Assembly (NCBI GenBank): GCA_002395965.1 | Contig: DGVT01000133.1 | Location: forward strand, 5,944-14,083 | DNA from: Porphyromonadaceae bacterium UBA4277 | GTDB taxonomy: Bacteria > Bacteroidota > Bacteroidia > Bacteroidales > Muribaculaceae | Length of the DNA stretch: 8,140 nt | Direction of reading: 5' to 3' | Part shown: piece after piece, positions 1 through 5,789 of the stretch | How positions within the stretch are numbered: the stretch's first letter is position 1 | Layout: every line of letters begins with the position of its first letter | Program-made: the position numbers and the translations under genes | The notes under the pieces: generated by a model | The model's database searches: none | Told to the model about the DNA's origin: nothing | What the model saw: the letters and a program-made list of their open reading frames with translations, nothing else

Positions 1-133
1 GATTTGCAATCCGGCCGCCGGGTAACCTGCGGATTTGTAATCCGCAAGCCCGTGAGGGCTATCGGGGTGTGCCGTGACGGCACGGGGATTGCAAATCCCC
101 CCGTTAAGCCCTGGCGGATTGCAAATCCGCCAG
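1..133. repeat. Array of short intergenic hairpins with a shared GATT-NNN-AATC core
   Basis: No gene is visible here; the stretch is a run of small stem-loops. Four share a GATT/AATC core around a three-base loop: 1-11 (loop TGC, left arm cut by the window edge), 28-46 (8-bp stem, loop TGT), 84-100 (7-bp stem, loop GCA) and 111-133 (10-bp stem, loop GCA). Outside the core the stem bases differ between copies yet still pair (TGCG/CGCA, GGG/CCC, CTGGCG/CGCCAG). Two unrelated hairpins lie between them, 47-60 (AGCCC/GGGCT) and 69-83 (GTGCCG/CGGCAC). The first two cores are the reverse orientation of the last two, and 1-13 is an exact reverse complement of 115-127. This resembles a REP/BIME-like intergenic repeat, but no transposase is near. 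The structure is seen directly; the function is unknown. Confidence 0.7.
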
Positions 134-142
134 AACTGGGCA

Positions 143-197
143 GCATCGCGCACTTGTAGCTCGCAGCTCGCAGCTACCAAGCAATGCTTGGCACTAC
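143..197. repeat. Dispersed intergenic repeat, left copy (55 bp)
   Basis: This matches 8034-8081 base for base except for a 7-bp tandem duplication (CTCGCAG) near the middle, which makes it 55 rather than 48 bp. It contains a perfect hairpin at 177-191 (CCAAGC-AAT-GCTTGG) followed by one base and ACTAC. A second possible stem, GTAGCT with AGCTAC, lies just before it. Both copies run in the same direction on the plus strand although one lies past a minus-strand gene and the other past a plus-strand gene, so it is not simply a gene-linked terminator. No T-tract follows the hairpin on either strand. Confidence 0.85.
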
Positions 198-210
198 GTG
201 ACGGCTTGTC

Positions 211-240
211 TTAATTCTTAATTCTTAATTCATAATTAAT
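211..240. repeat. AT-rich simple repeat (TTAATTC x3 plus ATAATTAAT)
   Basis: Three tandem copies of TTAATTC (211-231) are followed by ATAATTAAT. A similar but not identical AT-rich stretch, built on AATTAATTAATAATTAATAA, directly follows mgtE at 8000-8030. In both places it sits next to the GC-rich dispersed repeat, which suggests a reusable intergenic module. No function is evident. Confidence 0.6.
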
Positions 241-255
241 AAAGCGTCAGCCAGC

Positions 256-312
256 TTGTTTACTCGTTTACTTGTTTACTCGTTTACTAAAAAAACTCGT
301 TTACTTGTTTAC
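256..312. repeat. 8-bp tandem array alternating TTGTTTAC / TCGTTTAC
   Basis: Units at 256, 264, 272 and 280 alternate strictly between TTGTTTAC and TCGTTTAC. After an A-rich interruption (288-296), two more units follow at 297 and 305. The last base of the array is the final base of the amylase TAG stop codon (312-314 on minus). Read on the minus strand each unit begins with TAA, so the array puts a second in-frame stop straight after the TAG and scatters stops through all three frames. Three more units of the same type lie at the right edge of the window. Confidence 0.8.
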
Positions 313-488
313 TAAGCAGCAAGAATAATATTAATTATGGCATTCACGTCGTCGATGTCAACGATGCCGCTGCCGTCGAGGTCAGCCAGACGGAACGTTG
401 CCATCGAAGTGTTCTTTCCCAGCACCACATTGATGGCGATGTTCACATCGTCAACATCCACCAGGCCGTTGCCGTCGAGGTCGCCGCG
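312..488 (-). other. Dockerin-like domain of the amylase (two EF-hand type Ca2+ loops)
   Basis: The last 58 residues hold two near-identical 12-residue calcium loops, DLDGNGLVDVDD and DLDGSGIVDIDD. Acidic or amide residues sit at positions 1, 3, 5, 9 and 12, each loop is followed by a hydrophobic helix, and the spacing is about 33 residues. This is the type I dockerin pattern. In clostridia dockerins bind cohesins of a scaffold; here no cohesin or scaffoldin is visible. The domain may serve as a surface anchor or sorting tail, which is inference. The duplication is also visible in the DNA as repeated GCCGTCGAGGTC. Confidence 0.8.
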
Positions 489-2903
489 CACCGCCTTGTC
501 GGCATCGCTGATGACGAGCTTGCGTGCTGCCAGGTCGAGCGTGAGATTCCACTTTCCGGCTCCTATCTTGAACGCTGTGCTGCTGCCGTCGGCACTGAGC
601 GGCAGCTCGGTATCGAGCAGGTCGGCGGTGACGAGGAAGTCCTCGTCGGCCTCAGCTCCGAAGCGGTAGTCGGCTATGTCGTCCCAGCCGGCAGCCGAGT
701 CGGCCAGTTGCTTGGTGAAGCTGAAGTAGCTGTAGCCGCTGTTCAGGCCGCGTGTGGTCACGGTGGCCGTGTAGGTGCGGTTGTCGTCGGCACGGGTCAT
801 GAGCAGGCCGCGGTCGGCATACCAGCCGTCAACGCCGCTCACCTCGCCCATGACATACACGTCGTCGGGCTCGGGCTCGGGCTGCGCCTCCAGCGCACCG
901 AGCAGGCCGTAGGCAGTGTAGTAGCCGCCATTGGCAAAGTCTAAGTCCTCGGTCTGCGCGGCATCGGTGGCCTTGCCGTCGTTAAACACCACGTAGTCGG
1001 GCTTGCCTTTAGTGGCGATGTCGCCGCCGTCCCAACGCCAGATTTTGTTGCCGGTCACGGGCGACGTGCCCACAAGGGTCATCTTGGTGCCGGGCCATGC
1101 TCCCGAGAGCTGCTTGCCGGTGTTGTCCCAGGTGTAGATGCTGGGAGCGGTCCACTCGCCGGTCTCGAGATAGCAATAGGCATGGCCGTCGATGACGGTG
1201 GCCTGAGCCGGGATTTCATAGCCTATATAGGGCTTCACCGAGGCGGTGACGTTTGTATAGCTCGTATAGTCGGTGCCGCTATAGGTAAAGAACGAGCTGG
1301 TGCTCAAGTTCTTGATGTCTTCGGTCTGGTTCCCTTCGCCACCGGTGCCGTTATTGAAGATCACGTTCACCGCGCTCTGGTCGAAGGTCTTGTAATACCA
1401 CTTAGCACCGGCCACATAGGTGAACGGCAGTGTGCGGATGGCCGTTCCGGGCCACTTGGCATCGATGTACTGGCCGCTGCTGTCCCAGGCATAGAGGTGC
1501 GTGCTCGACTGGTCCTCGGCCTTGACAAAGATGGTGACCTTGCCGTCTTGTGGCACGGCCGTTGGCACGATGCTCTGCGGCACGCCGCCACCGGCCTTGA
1601 CGCTGTTTTTCCACGACAGGCCCGAGCTGACGAAGTACTTGTAGTTCACACCACTCTGCACCAGCTGGAAGCCGCTGGGAGTGCCGTTGTTGGTGGCCTT
1701 GCCTAATTGCAGATACACCTTTCCGTCCTGGCCTTGCACCTCGATGATGTAGCCGCCGTTGCTCTCCTGCTGTACGGTGATGGCACTCTGGTTGGTCACA
1801 CGGGCAGCGCGGCGGGCCTTGATCATATTACCGATGGCTGTCTTGTGAGCCTTGTAGTGAGGCAGAAACACACAGGGAGTGCCCGGCAGAGCCAGGATCA
1901 GCGCGTTGGCTGCCGGCACATTGGCATCGTTGCTCATGCGCGAGTGGTTGCCCACTTGGCCGGTGTCGTGATTATCGACGAAGGTCACCGCCCAGCGGTT
2001 ATACCACACATCGGCACACAGACCCTTGTCGTTCAGGGCACTGGGGTTGAAGTCATAGCCGTTAAAGGCGTCGTTGATGCGATATTTCAGCGCATAGTCA
2101 AAGGTCGCACTCTGTATCTGGTTGCCCCAGCGCGTTCCCTCGAGCCATGCACGCAGCACGTCGGCGTTGCCGTCCCAGTACTCACCCACGCTGAAGTAAG
2201 GGTGCATCCAGTTGTTATACTTGCCGGTGAAGCCGGGGCTGTAGCCCTTGGTCATGTCGATGCGGTAGCCGGAATAGCCCAGCTCGTTTTGCAGGAAGTC
2301 CATATAGCTGCGCACGTTCTGCTGCGTGGTGACGTTGGTGTGATCCAGGTCGCGCGCGCTGTCGTAGTCGTCGCCGGTGTCGGGCGCGCCGGTAGTGGTA
2401 TAGCCCTTGCTGTTGCACTCGTCGGTGGAACATATCTGCGAGTAATTCACGTTGTCCCACTTCACGCTGTAGGTCTTGCCGCTCACCAGGCCGGTGACGG
2501 TCTCGTCGGCAAAGTCAACCCAGCCGGTGCGACCGTTCTTGTGGTTGATGACCAAGTCCATCAAGAAACCCGTGCCCTTGGCGCGATAAGTGTCGATCAT
2601 GGTGCGCAACTGCGCCTCGCTGCCGAAGCAGGTGTTGTGGTTCAGCCAGTAGCAGGGCGCGTAACCCATCTGCTGCGATGTGCCGCTGGCATCCACACGA
2701 CCCGAGTTGGGTACCCATATCAGGTCGAACAAACCACCCAGCTCGTCGGCCTGTGCTGTGAGGGTGCTCCATTGTGTGTCGGTGTAACTGTCCCAATAAA
2801 ATCCTTGCAGCATCACGCCGCCATAATTTGCAGGCCATCCTTGTGCACACATCAGCATCGGCACGATGGCTGCGAACAGTGATAATATGTACTTTCTTGT
2901 CAT
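312..2903 (-). CDS. Secreted GH13 alpha-amylase with two CBM26-like modules and a C-terminal dockerin-like repeat
   Basis: This is an 863-aa extracellular enzyme predicted to cut internal alpha-1,4 bonds of starch. Residues 1-20 form a type I signal peptide (MTRKYILSLFAAIVPMLMCA, cleaved before QG). The GH13 barrel covers about 22-400. Its four conserved regions are DLVINH (116-121), GYRIDMTKG with nucleophile Asp216, SVGEYWDG with acid/base Glu241, and FVDNHD with Asp313. Two CBM26-like starch-binding modules follow (about 455-550 and 568-667), then a PEPEPDD linker. Next come a beta-rich domain resembling SusE/SusF-type outer-membrane starch-binding repeats (about 680-800, tentative) and two dockerin EF-hand loops (808-852). 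I chose ATG 2903. An in-frame TTG at 2930 would spoil the signal peptide and lies inside a likely -7 promoter box. The gene stands alone; no SusC/D genes are in view. Confidence 0.93.
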   Translation of the reverse strand: MTRKYILSLFAAIVPMLMCAQGWPANYGGVMLQGFYWDSYTDTQWSTLTAQADELGGLFDLIWVPNSGRVDASGTSQQMGYAPCYWLNHNTCFGSEAQLRTMIDTYRAKGTGFLMDLVINHKNGRTGWVDFADETVTGLVSGKTYSVKWDNVNYSQICSTDECNSKGYTTTGAPDTGDDYDSARDLDHTNVTTQQNVRSYMDFLQNELGYSGYRIDMTKGYSPGFTGKYNNWMHPYFSVGEYWDGNADVLRAWLEGTRWGNQIQSATFDYALKYRINDAFNGYDFNPSALNDKGLCADVWYNRWAVTFVDNHDTGQVGNHSRMSNDANVPAANALILALPGTPCVFLPHYKAHKTAIGNMIKARRAARVTNQSAITVQQESNGGYIIEVQGQDGKVYLQLGKATNNGTPSGFQLVQSGVNYKYFVSSGLSWKNSVKAGGGVPQSIVPTAVPQDGKVTIFVKAEDQSSTHLYAWDSSGQYIDAKWPGTAIRTLPFTYVAGAKWYYKTFDQSAVNVIFNNGTGGEGNQTEDIKNLSTSSFFTYSGTDYTSYTNVTASVKPYIGYEIPAQATVIDGHAYCYLETGEWTAPSIYTWDNTGKQLSGAWPGTKMTLVGTSPVTGNKIWRWDGGDIATKGKPDYVVFNDGKATDAAQTEDLDFANGGYYTAYGLLGALEAQPEPEPDDVYVMGEVSGVDGWYADRGLLMTRADDNRTYTATVTTRGLNSGYSYFSFTKQLADSAAGWDDIADYRFGAEADEDFLVTADLLDTELPLSADGSSTAFKIGAGKWNLTLDLAARKLVISDADKAVRGDLDGNGLVDVDDVNIAINVVLGKNTSMATFRLADLDGSGIVDIDDVNAIINIILAA
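903..1541 (-). other. Tandem CBM26-like starch-binding modules within the amylase
   Basis: The two modules align with each other. YAWDSSGQ..AKWPGT in the first matches YTWDNTGK..GAWPGT in the second, and VIFNNG...QTEDI matches VVFNDG...QTEDL. Aromatic residues (Y/W at the start, W before PGT) fit a starch-binding surface. The pattern is that of family 26 carbohydrate-binding modules found on bacterial amylases. Boundaries are approximate: about 1251-1541 for the first and 903-1202 for the second. Confidence 0.7.
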
Positions 2904-2935
2904 TTTGTAGGTATAGTTTTTAACACCCAAATTTA
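2904..2935 (-). promoter_or_regulatory. Probable amylase promoter -7 box and short leader
   Basis: On the minus strand TAAATTTG (2928-2935) matches the Bacteroidota -7 box TAnnTTTG. Transcription would begin near 2921, leaving a leader of under 20 nt before ATG 2903. No good TTTG -33 box lies at the expected 19-21 nt, so the promoter may need an activator or the call may be wrong. If right, it excludes the TTG at 2930 as the start codon. Confidence 0.45.
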
Positions 2936-3353
2936 TATATAAACTCTCTCACAGCGAGGACACAAGCCATTTTTTCACCTAATTAAAAGCGCAATCGTTT
3001 GCAAAACTTTTTTACGCGGCCAAATTTCCTGCCGTGGCTCACATATCACCCGGGCGGGGGAGGCGGTAATTATTTTCACGGAACCGAGCGGCTCGGAACT
3101 ACGGAGCGTGAGCGTTTTTTATTTTTCTTTGCTCCGCCCTTAACTTTTCGATGATTTACAGGCTTTTAACCCTACAAGACTCAAAATTCTGCCCACAAAA
3201 CCTTGAATTTTGCGCCGTTTTTTACGCCCTTTCAGCGCATTCTTGCCGGTGGAATGACGATTTACCGCCACTTTTTTGGCGTTTACCGTCGATTTCCGCA
3301 CCCAAATACATCATTTTTTTGATTTATTTTATTGAAAAATATTTGCCGAAATA
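2936..3353. other. Intergenic region between amylase and hicA
   Basis: Apart from the two promoters at its ends and the hairpin at 3084-3096, I see no gene here. There is an 8-bp inverted repeat, CAAAATTC/GAATTTTG (3182-3189 and 3205-3212), and a weak stem CGCCA/TGGCG (3266-3270 and 3277-3281). Neither makes a convincing terminator. Homopolymer T runs and uneven base composition fit non-coding DNA. Confidence 0.6.
3083..3102. repeat. Diverged third copy of the hairpin-ACTAC element
   Basis: ACCGAGC-G-GCTCGG, then one base and ACTAC, aligns with ACCAAGC-AAT-GCTTGG, one base and ACTAC in the repeats at 143-197 and 8034-8081. The A-to-G change in the left arm is matched by T-to-C in the right arm, so pairing is kept. 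The rest of the 48-bp element is not recognisable here. Confidence 0.5.
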
Positions 3354-3385
3354 TTTGCATAAAAGTAGAAAAATTACTACCTTTG
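3354..3385 (+). promoter_or_regulatory. hicAB promoter (TTTG - 20 nt - TACCTTTG)
   Basis: A TTTG -33 box (3354-3357) and a TACCTTTG -7 box (3378-3385) are 20 nt apart, an exact match to the Bacteroidota primary sigma factor consensus. Transcription would start near 3392, about 20 nt before the hicA ATG. HicB-type antitoxins usually repress their own promoter, so an operator here is expected, but I see no clear palindrome. Confidence 0.8.
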
Positions 3386-3412
3386 TAGTGTCAAACAATA
3401 GAGCTATAATTA

Positions 3413-3610
3413 ATGAAGGTTTATAAAGTTATTGAGGTGCTGCGATTGCTGAAGCTCGACGGCTGGGTGAAAGTGGCACAACGTGGCAGCCATCGGCAAT
3501 TTAAGCACCCCACCAAGCCAGGCAAGGTGACGGTCAACGGCAAGGAGAGTGATGAGATAGACCAGTTCACGCTGAACAGCATCTGGAAGCAGGCAGGCTG
3601 GAAGAAATAG
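3413..3610 (+). CDS. hicA: HicA-type toxin (mRNA interferase)
   Basis: This 65-aa basic protein has the HicA fold pattern: an N-terminal helix (VIEVLRLLKLDGW), then GSHRQFKHP with the conserved histidine (His27), a short strand (KVTVNGK) and a C-terminal helix (LNSIWKQAGW). HicA proteins bind and cleave mRNA through this histidine in a double-stranded RNA-binding fold. Length is typical (about 60-80 aa). It begins about 20 nt after a strong promoter and is followed 20 nt later by the hicB antitoxin gene, the usual toxin-first order. All expected residues are present, so it should be active when not held by HicB; that is inference. Confidence 0.92.
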   Translation: MKVYKVIEVLRLLKLDGWVKVAQRGSHRQFKHPTKPGKVTVNGKESDEIDQFTLNSIWKQAGWKK

Positions 3611-3630
3611 AAATATATCAAATAATAATA

Positions 3631-4050
3631 ATGACTATGGAAAAGATTACCGTAAACGTGTCGTGGTGTAACAAGAACTTTGCCGCCAGCATGGGCGACA
3701 ATGTGCCGGGGGCTGTGGTGTTTACAGCGGCCACCTTCGAGGATCTGCAGCGCGAGGCGCGCGAAACGCTGGAGTTTCACGTGCAGGGTATGCTTGCCGA
3801 TGGCGACGACGTGCCGCAATGGCTCGCCGACGGCGACTATGATTTTGTGTTTGTTTACGCCGATACCGCCGCGCTGCTTCGTAGCAGCGAGCGGTTCGCC
3901 TCTATGGCAGCAATAAGCCGCGCCACCGGCATAAACCAGCGGCAGCTCAGCCACTACGCCACCGGCTTGAAGCACCCTCGACCCAAGCAGCGGCAGCGCA
4001 TCGTAGAGGGGCTGCACAAAATTGGGCGTGAACTGATGGCTTTTGTGTAG
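3631..4050 (+). CDS. hicB: HicB-type antitoxin with C-terminal helix-turn-helix
   Basis: This 139-aa protein is the partner of the upstream HicA. Residues 5-65 form the partial RNase-H-like HicB domain: a strand ITVNVSW, then FAASMGDNVPGAVVFTAATFEDLQ and the helix REARETLEFHVQGML. The N-terminal part is divergent from the usual DDGGY...LPGC pattern. Residues 92-125 (AISRATGINQRQLSHYATG) are a helix-turn-helix of the XRE type, which normally binds the operator of its own operon. ATG 3631 is used; an in-frame ATG at 3637 is equally possible. The gene is co-transcribed with hicA and ends 35 nt before a strong terminator. Confidence 0.88.
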   Translation: MTMEKITVNVSWCNKNFAASMGDNVPGAVVFTAATFEDLQREARETLEFHVQGMLADGDDVPQWLADGDYDFVFVYADTAALLRSSERFASMAAISRATGINQRQLSHYATGLKHPRPKQRQRIVEGLHKIGRELMAFV

Positions 4051-4072
4051 TTTTATTGATTGACACCTCAGA

Positions 4073-4117
4073 CAACAACTTGTTGCCCCGTGGCGGCGAG
4101 ACCACGGGGTGTTTTTT
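4073..4117 (+). terminator. Rho-independent terminator of hicAB
   Basis: The perfect 8-bp stem CCCCGTGG/CCACGGGG (4086-4093 and 4102-4109), with an 8-nt loop, is followed by TGTTTTTT. A small stem CAACA/TGTTG (4073-4085) directly precedes it. Its place just after hicB closes the toxin-antitoxin operon. Confidence 0.85.
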
Positions 4118-4251
4118 ATGTTCTAAAAACCATATTTGCGCAACTTGTGCGGCAAAACGTCGCCGCTGGCACCTTGTCTTTGGTTGTGCGCTGAGCCGCT
4201 ATTAGGCTGCGCTCGGGACTTGCACCAGTTAGACTATGCCCATGTCGGGCG
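4118..4251. other. Gap between two convergent terminators
   Basis: This stretch lies between the hicAB terminator and the tRNA-Phe terminator, so neither transcript should cross it. I see only a weak stem AGCC/GGCT (4194-4208) and a short CGCA/TGCG stem near the start. No convincing ORF or RNA gene is present. Confidence 0.5.
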
Positions 4252-4293
4252 AACAAAAACAGAGTCTCCCCGGCCTTGCGGCCAGGGAGACTC
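4252..4293 (-). terminator. Rho-independent terminator of tRNA-Phe
   Basis: Read on the minus strand, a 9-bp stem GAGTCTCCC/GGGAGACTC encloses a further GGCC/GGCC stem and a GCAA loop. A T-rich tract (TGTTTTTGTT) follows. It begins 4 nt after the tRNA discriminator base, so the tRNA is a single-gene transcript. Confidence 0.9.
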
Positions 4294-4296
4294 GGG

Positions 4297-4368
4297 TGGT
4301 ACCTCCGGGGATCGAACCAGGGACACGCGGATTTTCAGTCCACTGCTCTACCACTGAGCTAAGGTACC
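4297..4368 (-). tRNA. tRNA-Phe (anticodon GAA)
   Basis: The cloverleaf folds on the minus strand. The acceptor stem GGTACCT/AGGTACC has 7 perfect pairs, the D stem is GCTC/GAGC with a 7-nt loop, and the anticodon stem GTGGA/TCCGC has one G-T pair. The loop CTGAAAA places GAA at positions 34-36. The T arm is CCTGG-TTCGATC-CCCGG. The discriminator is A, followed by CCC, so the CCA tail is not encoded and must be added by nucleotidyltransferase. The gene is 72 nt. The middle pair of the T stem is T-C, a mismatch. Confidence 0.95.
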
Positions 4369-4388
4369 ATTTTTTGCGATTGCGGCTG

Positions 4389-4420
4389 CAAAGTTACGTC
4401 AACTTTTTCATTCCCGCAAA
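4389..4420 (-). promoter_or_regulatory. tRNA-Phe promoter (TTTG - 20 nt - TAACTTTG)
   Basis: On the minus strand, TTTG (4417-4420) and TAACTTTG (4389-4396) are 20 nt apart, matching the Bacteroidota consensus fully. A/T-rich sequence lies upstream. Only 20 nt separate the -7 box from the first base of the tRNA. Confidence 0.85.
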
Positions 4421-4505
4421 TTTTTTTGAAAAAAGTTTTTACACCCCAATCTAGACATTGCCACACAGCACTGATTGCCAGTAGATTACAAGTGCAACAA
4501 TATTA

Positions 4506-4560
4506 ACGCCGAATTTTGTGGCACTGCGTTATTTCCTGGGTTCAGACCCCGTTTCGGCGT
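4506..4560 (-). terminator. Possible structured 3' end of the flippase-like gene
   Basis: An 8-bp inverted repeat ACGCCGAA/TTCGGCGT (4506-4513 and 4553-4560) encloses a smaller stem GGGT/ACCC (4538-4549). The outer arm touches the TGA stop codon. No clear T-tract follows on the minus strand, so this is at best a weak terminator or an mRNA 3'-end structure. Confidence 0.3.
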
Positions 4561-5579
4561 CACTTATCGCCGCCCGACTTGCCGTCGAGGGCGATATAGA
4601 CAAAGGCATAGATGCCCAGCACTATGAGCAAGAGCGTCTGCACGCCCCATACAAGCCAGGCAAAGGCCGAGGCTTGGGCATCGTAGGGCACCGACGGCGG
4701 GAACGTCCCCACCCCGTAGAGCGTCAGCCCGAAGATGATGGCAAACTGCCAGGGCCCGAGGCCGCCGTTGCTGGGCACCGCCATGCCGATGGAGCTGAGC
4801 ACAAACAGCACCAGGATGGGCAGCCAACCCAGGTCGGCCGTGAAGGTGAATGCCTTGCTGGCTATGTAAAGCTGCATATAGTAGCACCCCCAGATGAGGA
4901 TGGTGTAGAGCAGAAACCACCACTTGCCCTGCATGTGTGCAATGGATGCCAGGCCGTCCCACAAGTCGCGCACAATGCCCTGCACCTTTCCTAAAATGCC
5001 ATTAGCATCCTTCATGCGATAAATCCACACCAGCAGCGCCACACCGGCCACGCCGGCCACAGCCACGCCGGCCATGAGCAGCGTGCTCGTGTGCGAGCCG
5101 CCGCCGTCGTTCTGCGCCATGAACTTGAGAAAAGCATCCTGAGCCATGAAAAACGTGGCCACCGTGAGCACCAGCACCGTGACCGTGTCGCTCAGGCGGT
5201 CGCCCACCATCGAGCCCAGCACCTGCGAGAACGATGCATTCTCGCGACGCGCGATGTAGCCCGTGCGCCACACCTCGCCCAGGCGGGGGAAAAGCAGGTT
5301 CACAAAGTAGGTGCCGAATATCGAGCACACTATAGCGTGGAGCGGAGCATTTACTCCGATGGCACGCAGCTGCAACCGCCAGCGCAGAGCCCTGAAGATG
5401 TGGCTCAACGTGCTCACCACTATCACCGGCACAAACCACCAGTAGTTCACGTCCTCGCTCAGGCTCTGCCTGATTGCCGCAAGGTCAACATTCTTATATA
5501 GAAACCATGCCAAGCCCACGCTCACGGCGATGGGTATGCCATATTTCACAAGAGCCGAAATAATCTTTTTTGCATCCAT
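4560..5579 (-). CDS. Flippase-like integral membrane protein (UPF0104 / lysylphosphatidylglycerol synthase TM family)
   Basis: This 339-aa inner-membrane protein has about eight or nine hydrophobic segments (near residues 13-29, 46-65, 82-98, 131-147, 167-187, 221-240, 252-269, 275-292 and 304-330). It carries the family signatures RLGEVWRTGYI (99-109), GDRLSD (126-131) and PSNGGLGPWQF (269-279). The family matches the lipid-flipping half of MprF but has no aminoacyl-transferase domain here, so lysyl-lipid synthesis should not be assumed; lipid or lipid-linked sugar transport is the likelier role. Start ATG 5579 is preferred over the in-frame TTG at 5612, which would add a poor 11-residue extension. 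It is transcribed away from rsmA. Confidence 0.85.
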   Translation of the reverse strand: MDAKKIISALVKYGIPIAVSVGLAWFLYKNVDLAAIRQSLSEDVNYWWFVPVIVVSTLSHIFRALRWRLQLRAIGVNAPLHAIVCSIFGTYFVNLLFPRLGEVWRTGYIARRENASFSQVLGSMVGDRLSDTVTVLVLTVATFFMAQDAFLKFMAQNDGGGSHTSTLLMAGVAVAGVAGVALLVWIYRMKDANGILGKVQGIVRDLWDGLASIAHMQGKWWFLLYTILIWGCYYMQLYIASKAFTFTADLGWLPILVLFVLSSIGMAVPSNGGLGPWQFAIIFGLTLYGVGTFPPSVPYDAQASAFAWLVWGVQTLLLIVLGIYAFVYIALDGKSGGDK

Positions 5580-5668
5580 CGACTTTATCGCAAAAGTTAA
5601 AAAACAACCCAAAATGGTAGCATTTTCAAAAAAAACGCCTCCTCCACTTTAGCATTTGGCACCGATTT

Positions 5669-5716
5669 ACTACCTTTGTAGGTTGCAAGTGCTGTGCAAT
5701 GTGGCGCAAAGGTAGT
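5669..5716. promoter_or_regulatory. Facing promoters for rsmA (+) and the flippase-like gene (-)
   Basis: TACCTTTG occurs on plus at 5671-5678 and on minus at 5707-5714, each matching the -7 box TAnnTTTG. The plus copy would start RNA near 5685 towards rsmA (leader about 105 nt), the minus copy near 5700 towards the flippase gene (leader about 120 nt). Together they form a perfect 10-bp inverted repeat (ACTACCTTTG/CAAAGGTAGT), with TTGCA/TGCAA nested inside (5683-5687, 5695-5699). Their -33 boxes are poor, so both calls rest mainly on the -7 match. Confidence 0.55.
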
Positions 5717-5789
5717 GTTTTTTTTCCACATCACACGGCACAAGGCGTGCAACTGACAGTAATTTTTAATCACTTAACATTCCGCCAAG

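Noticed and set aside
1..312. CRISPR array
   Set aside because: Repeats are too short (8-bp units or varied hairpins), there are no unique spacers of regular length, and no cas genes are present.
1707..2882. Long open frame antisense to the amylase catalytic domain (391 aa)
   Set aside because: It is the complement of intact GH13 motifs in a GC-rich coding region, with low-complexity V/A/H/G content and no recognisable domain.
2815..2903. Lipoprotein signal in the amylase (Cys near residue 19)
   Set aside because: Residues before the Cys are MLM, which does not fit a lipobox that needs a small residue just before Cys; cleavage before QG fits a type I signal better.
2904..2930. TTG start at 2930 for the amylase
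   Set aside because: It would place nine polar residues before the signal peptide and lies inside the likely -7 promoter box; ATG 2903 gives a clean signal peptide.
3151..3426. Possible small gene upstream of hicA (91 aa)
   Set aside because: It runs through the hicA promoter and into the hicA start, has no domain, and its composition is that of translated intergenic DNA.
4294..4310. attachment-site duplication of the tRNA-Phe 3' end
   Set aside because: No second copy of the tRNA 3' end is found in the window and there is no integrase.
4136..4357. Small open frame over the tRNA region (73 aa)
   Set aside because: It crosses the tRNA-Phe gene and its terminator on the opposite strand; the apparent protein is a translation of RNA-coding DNA.
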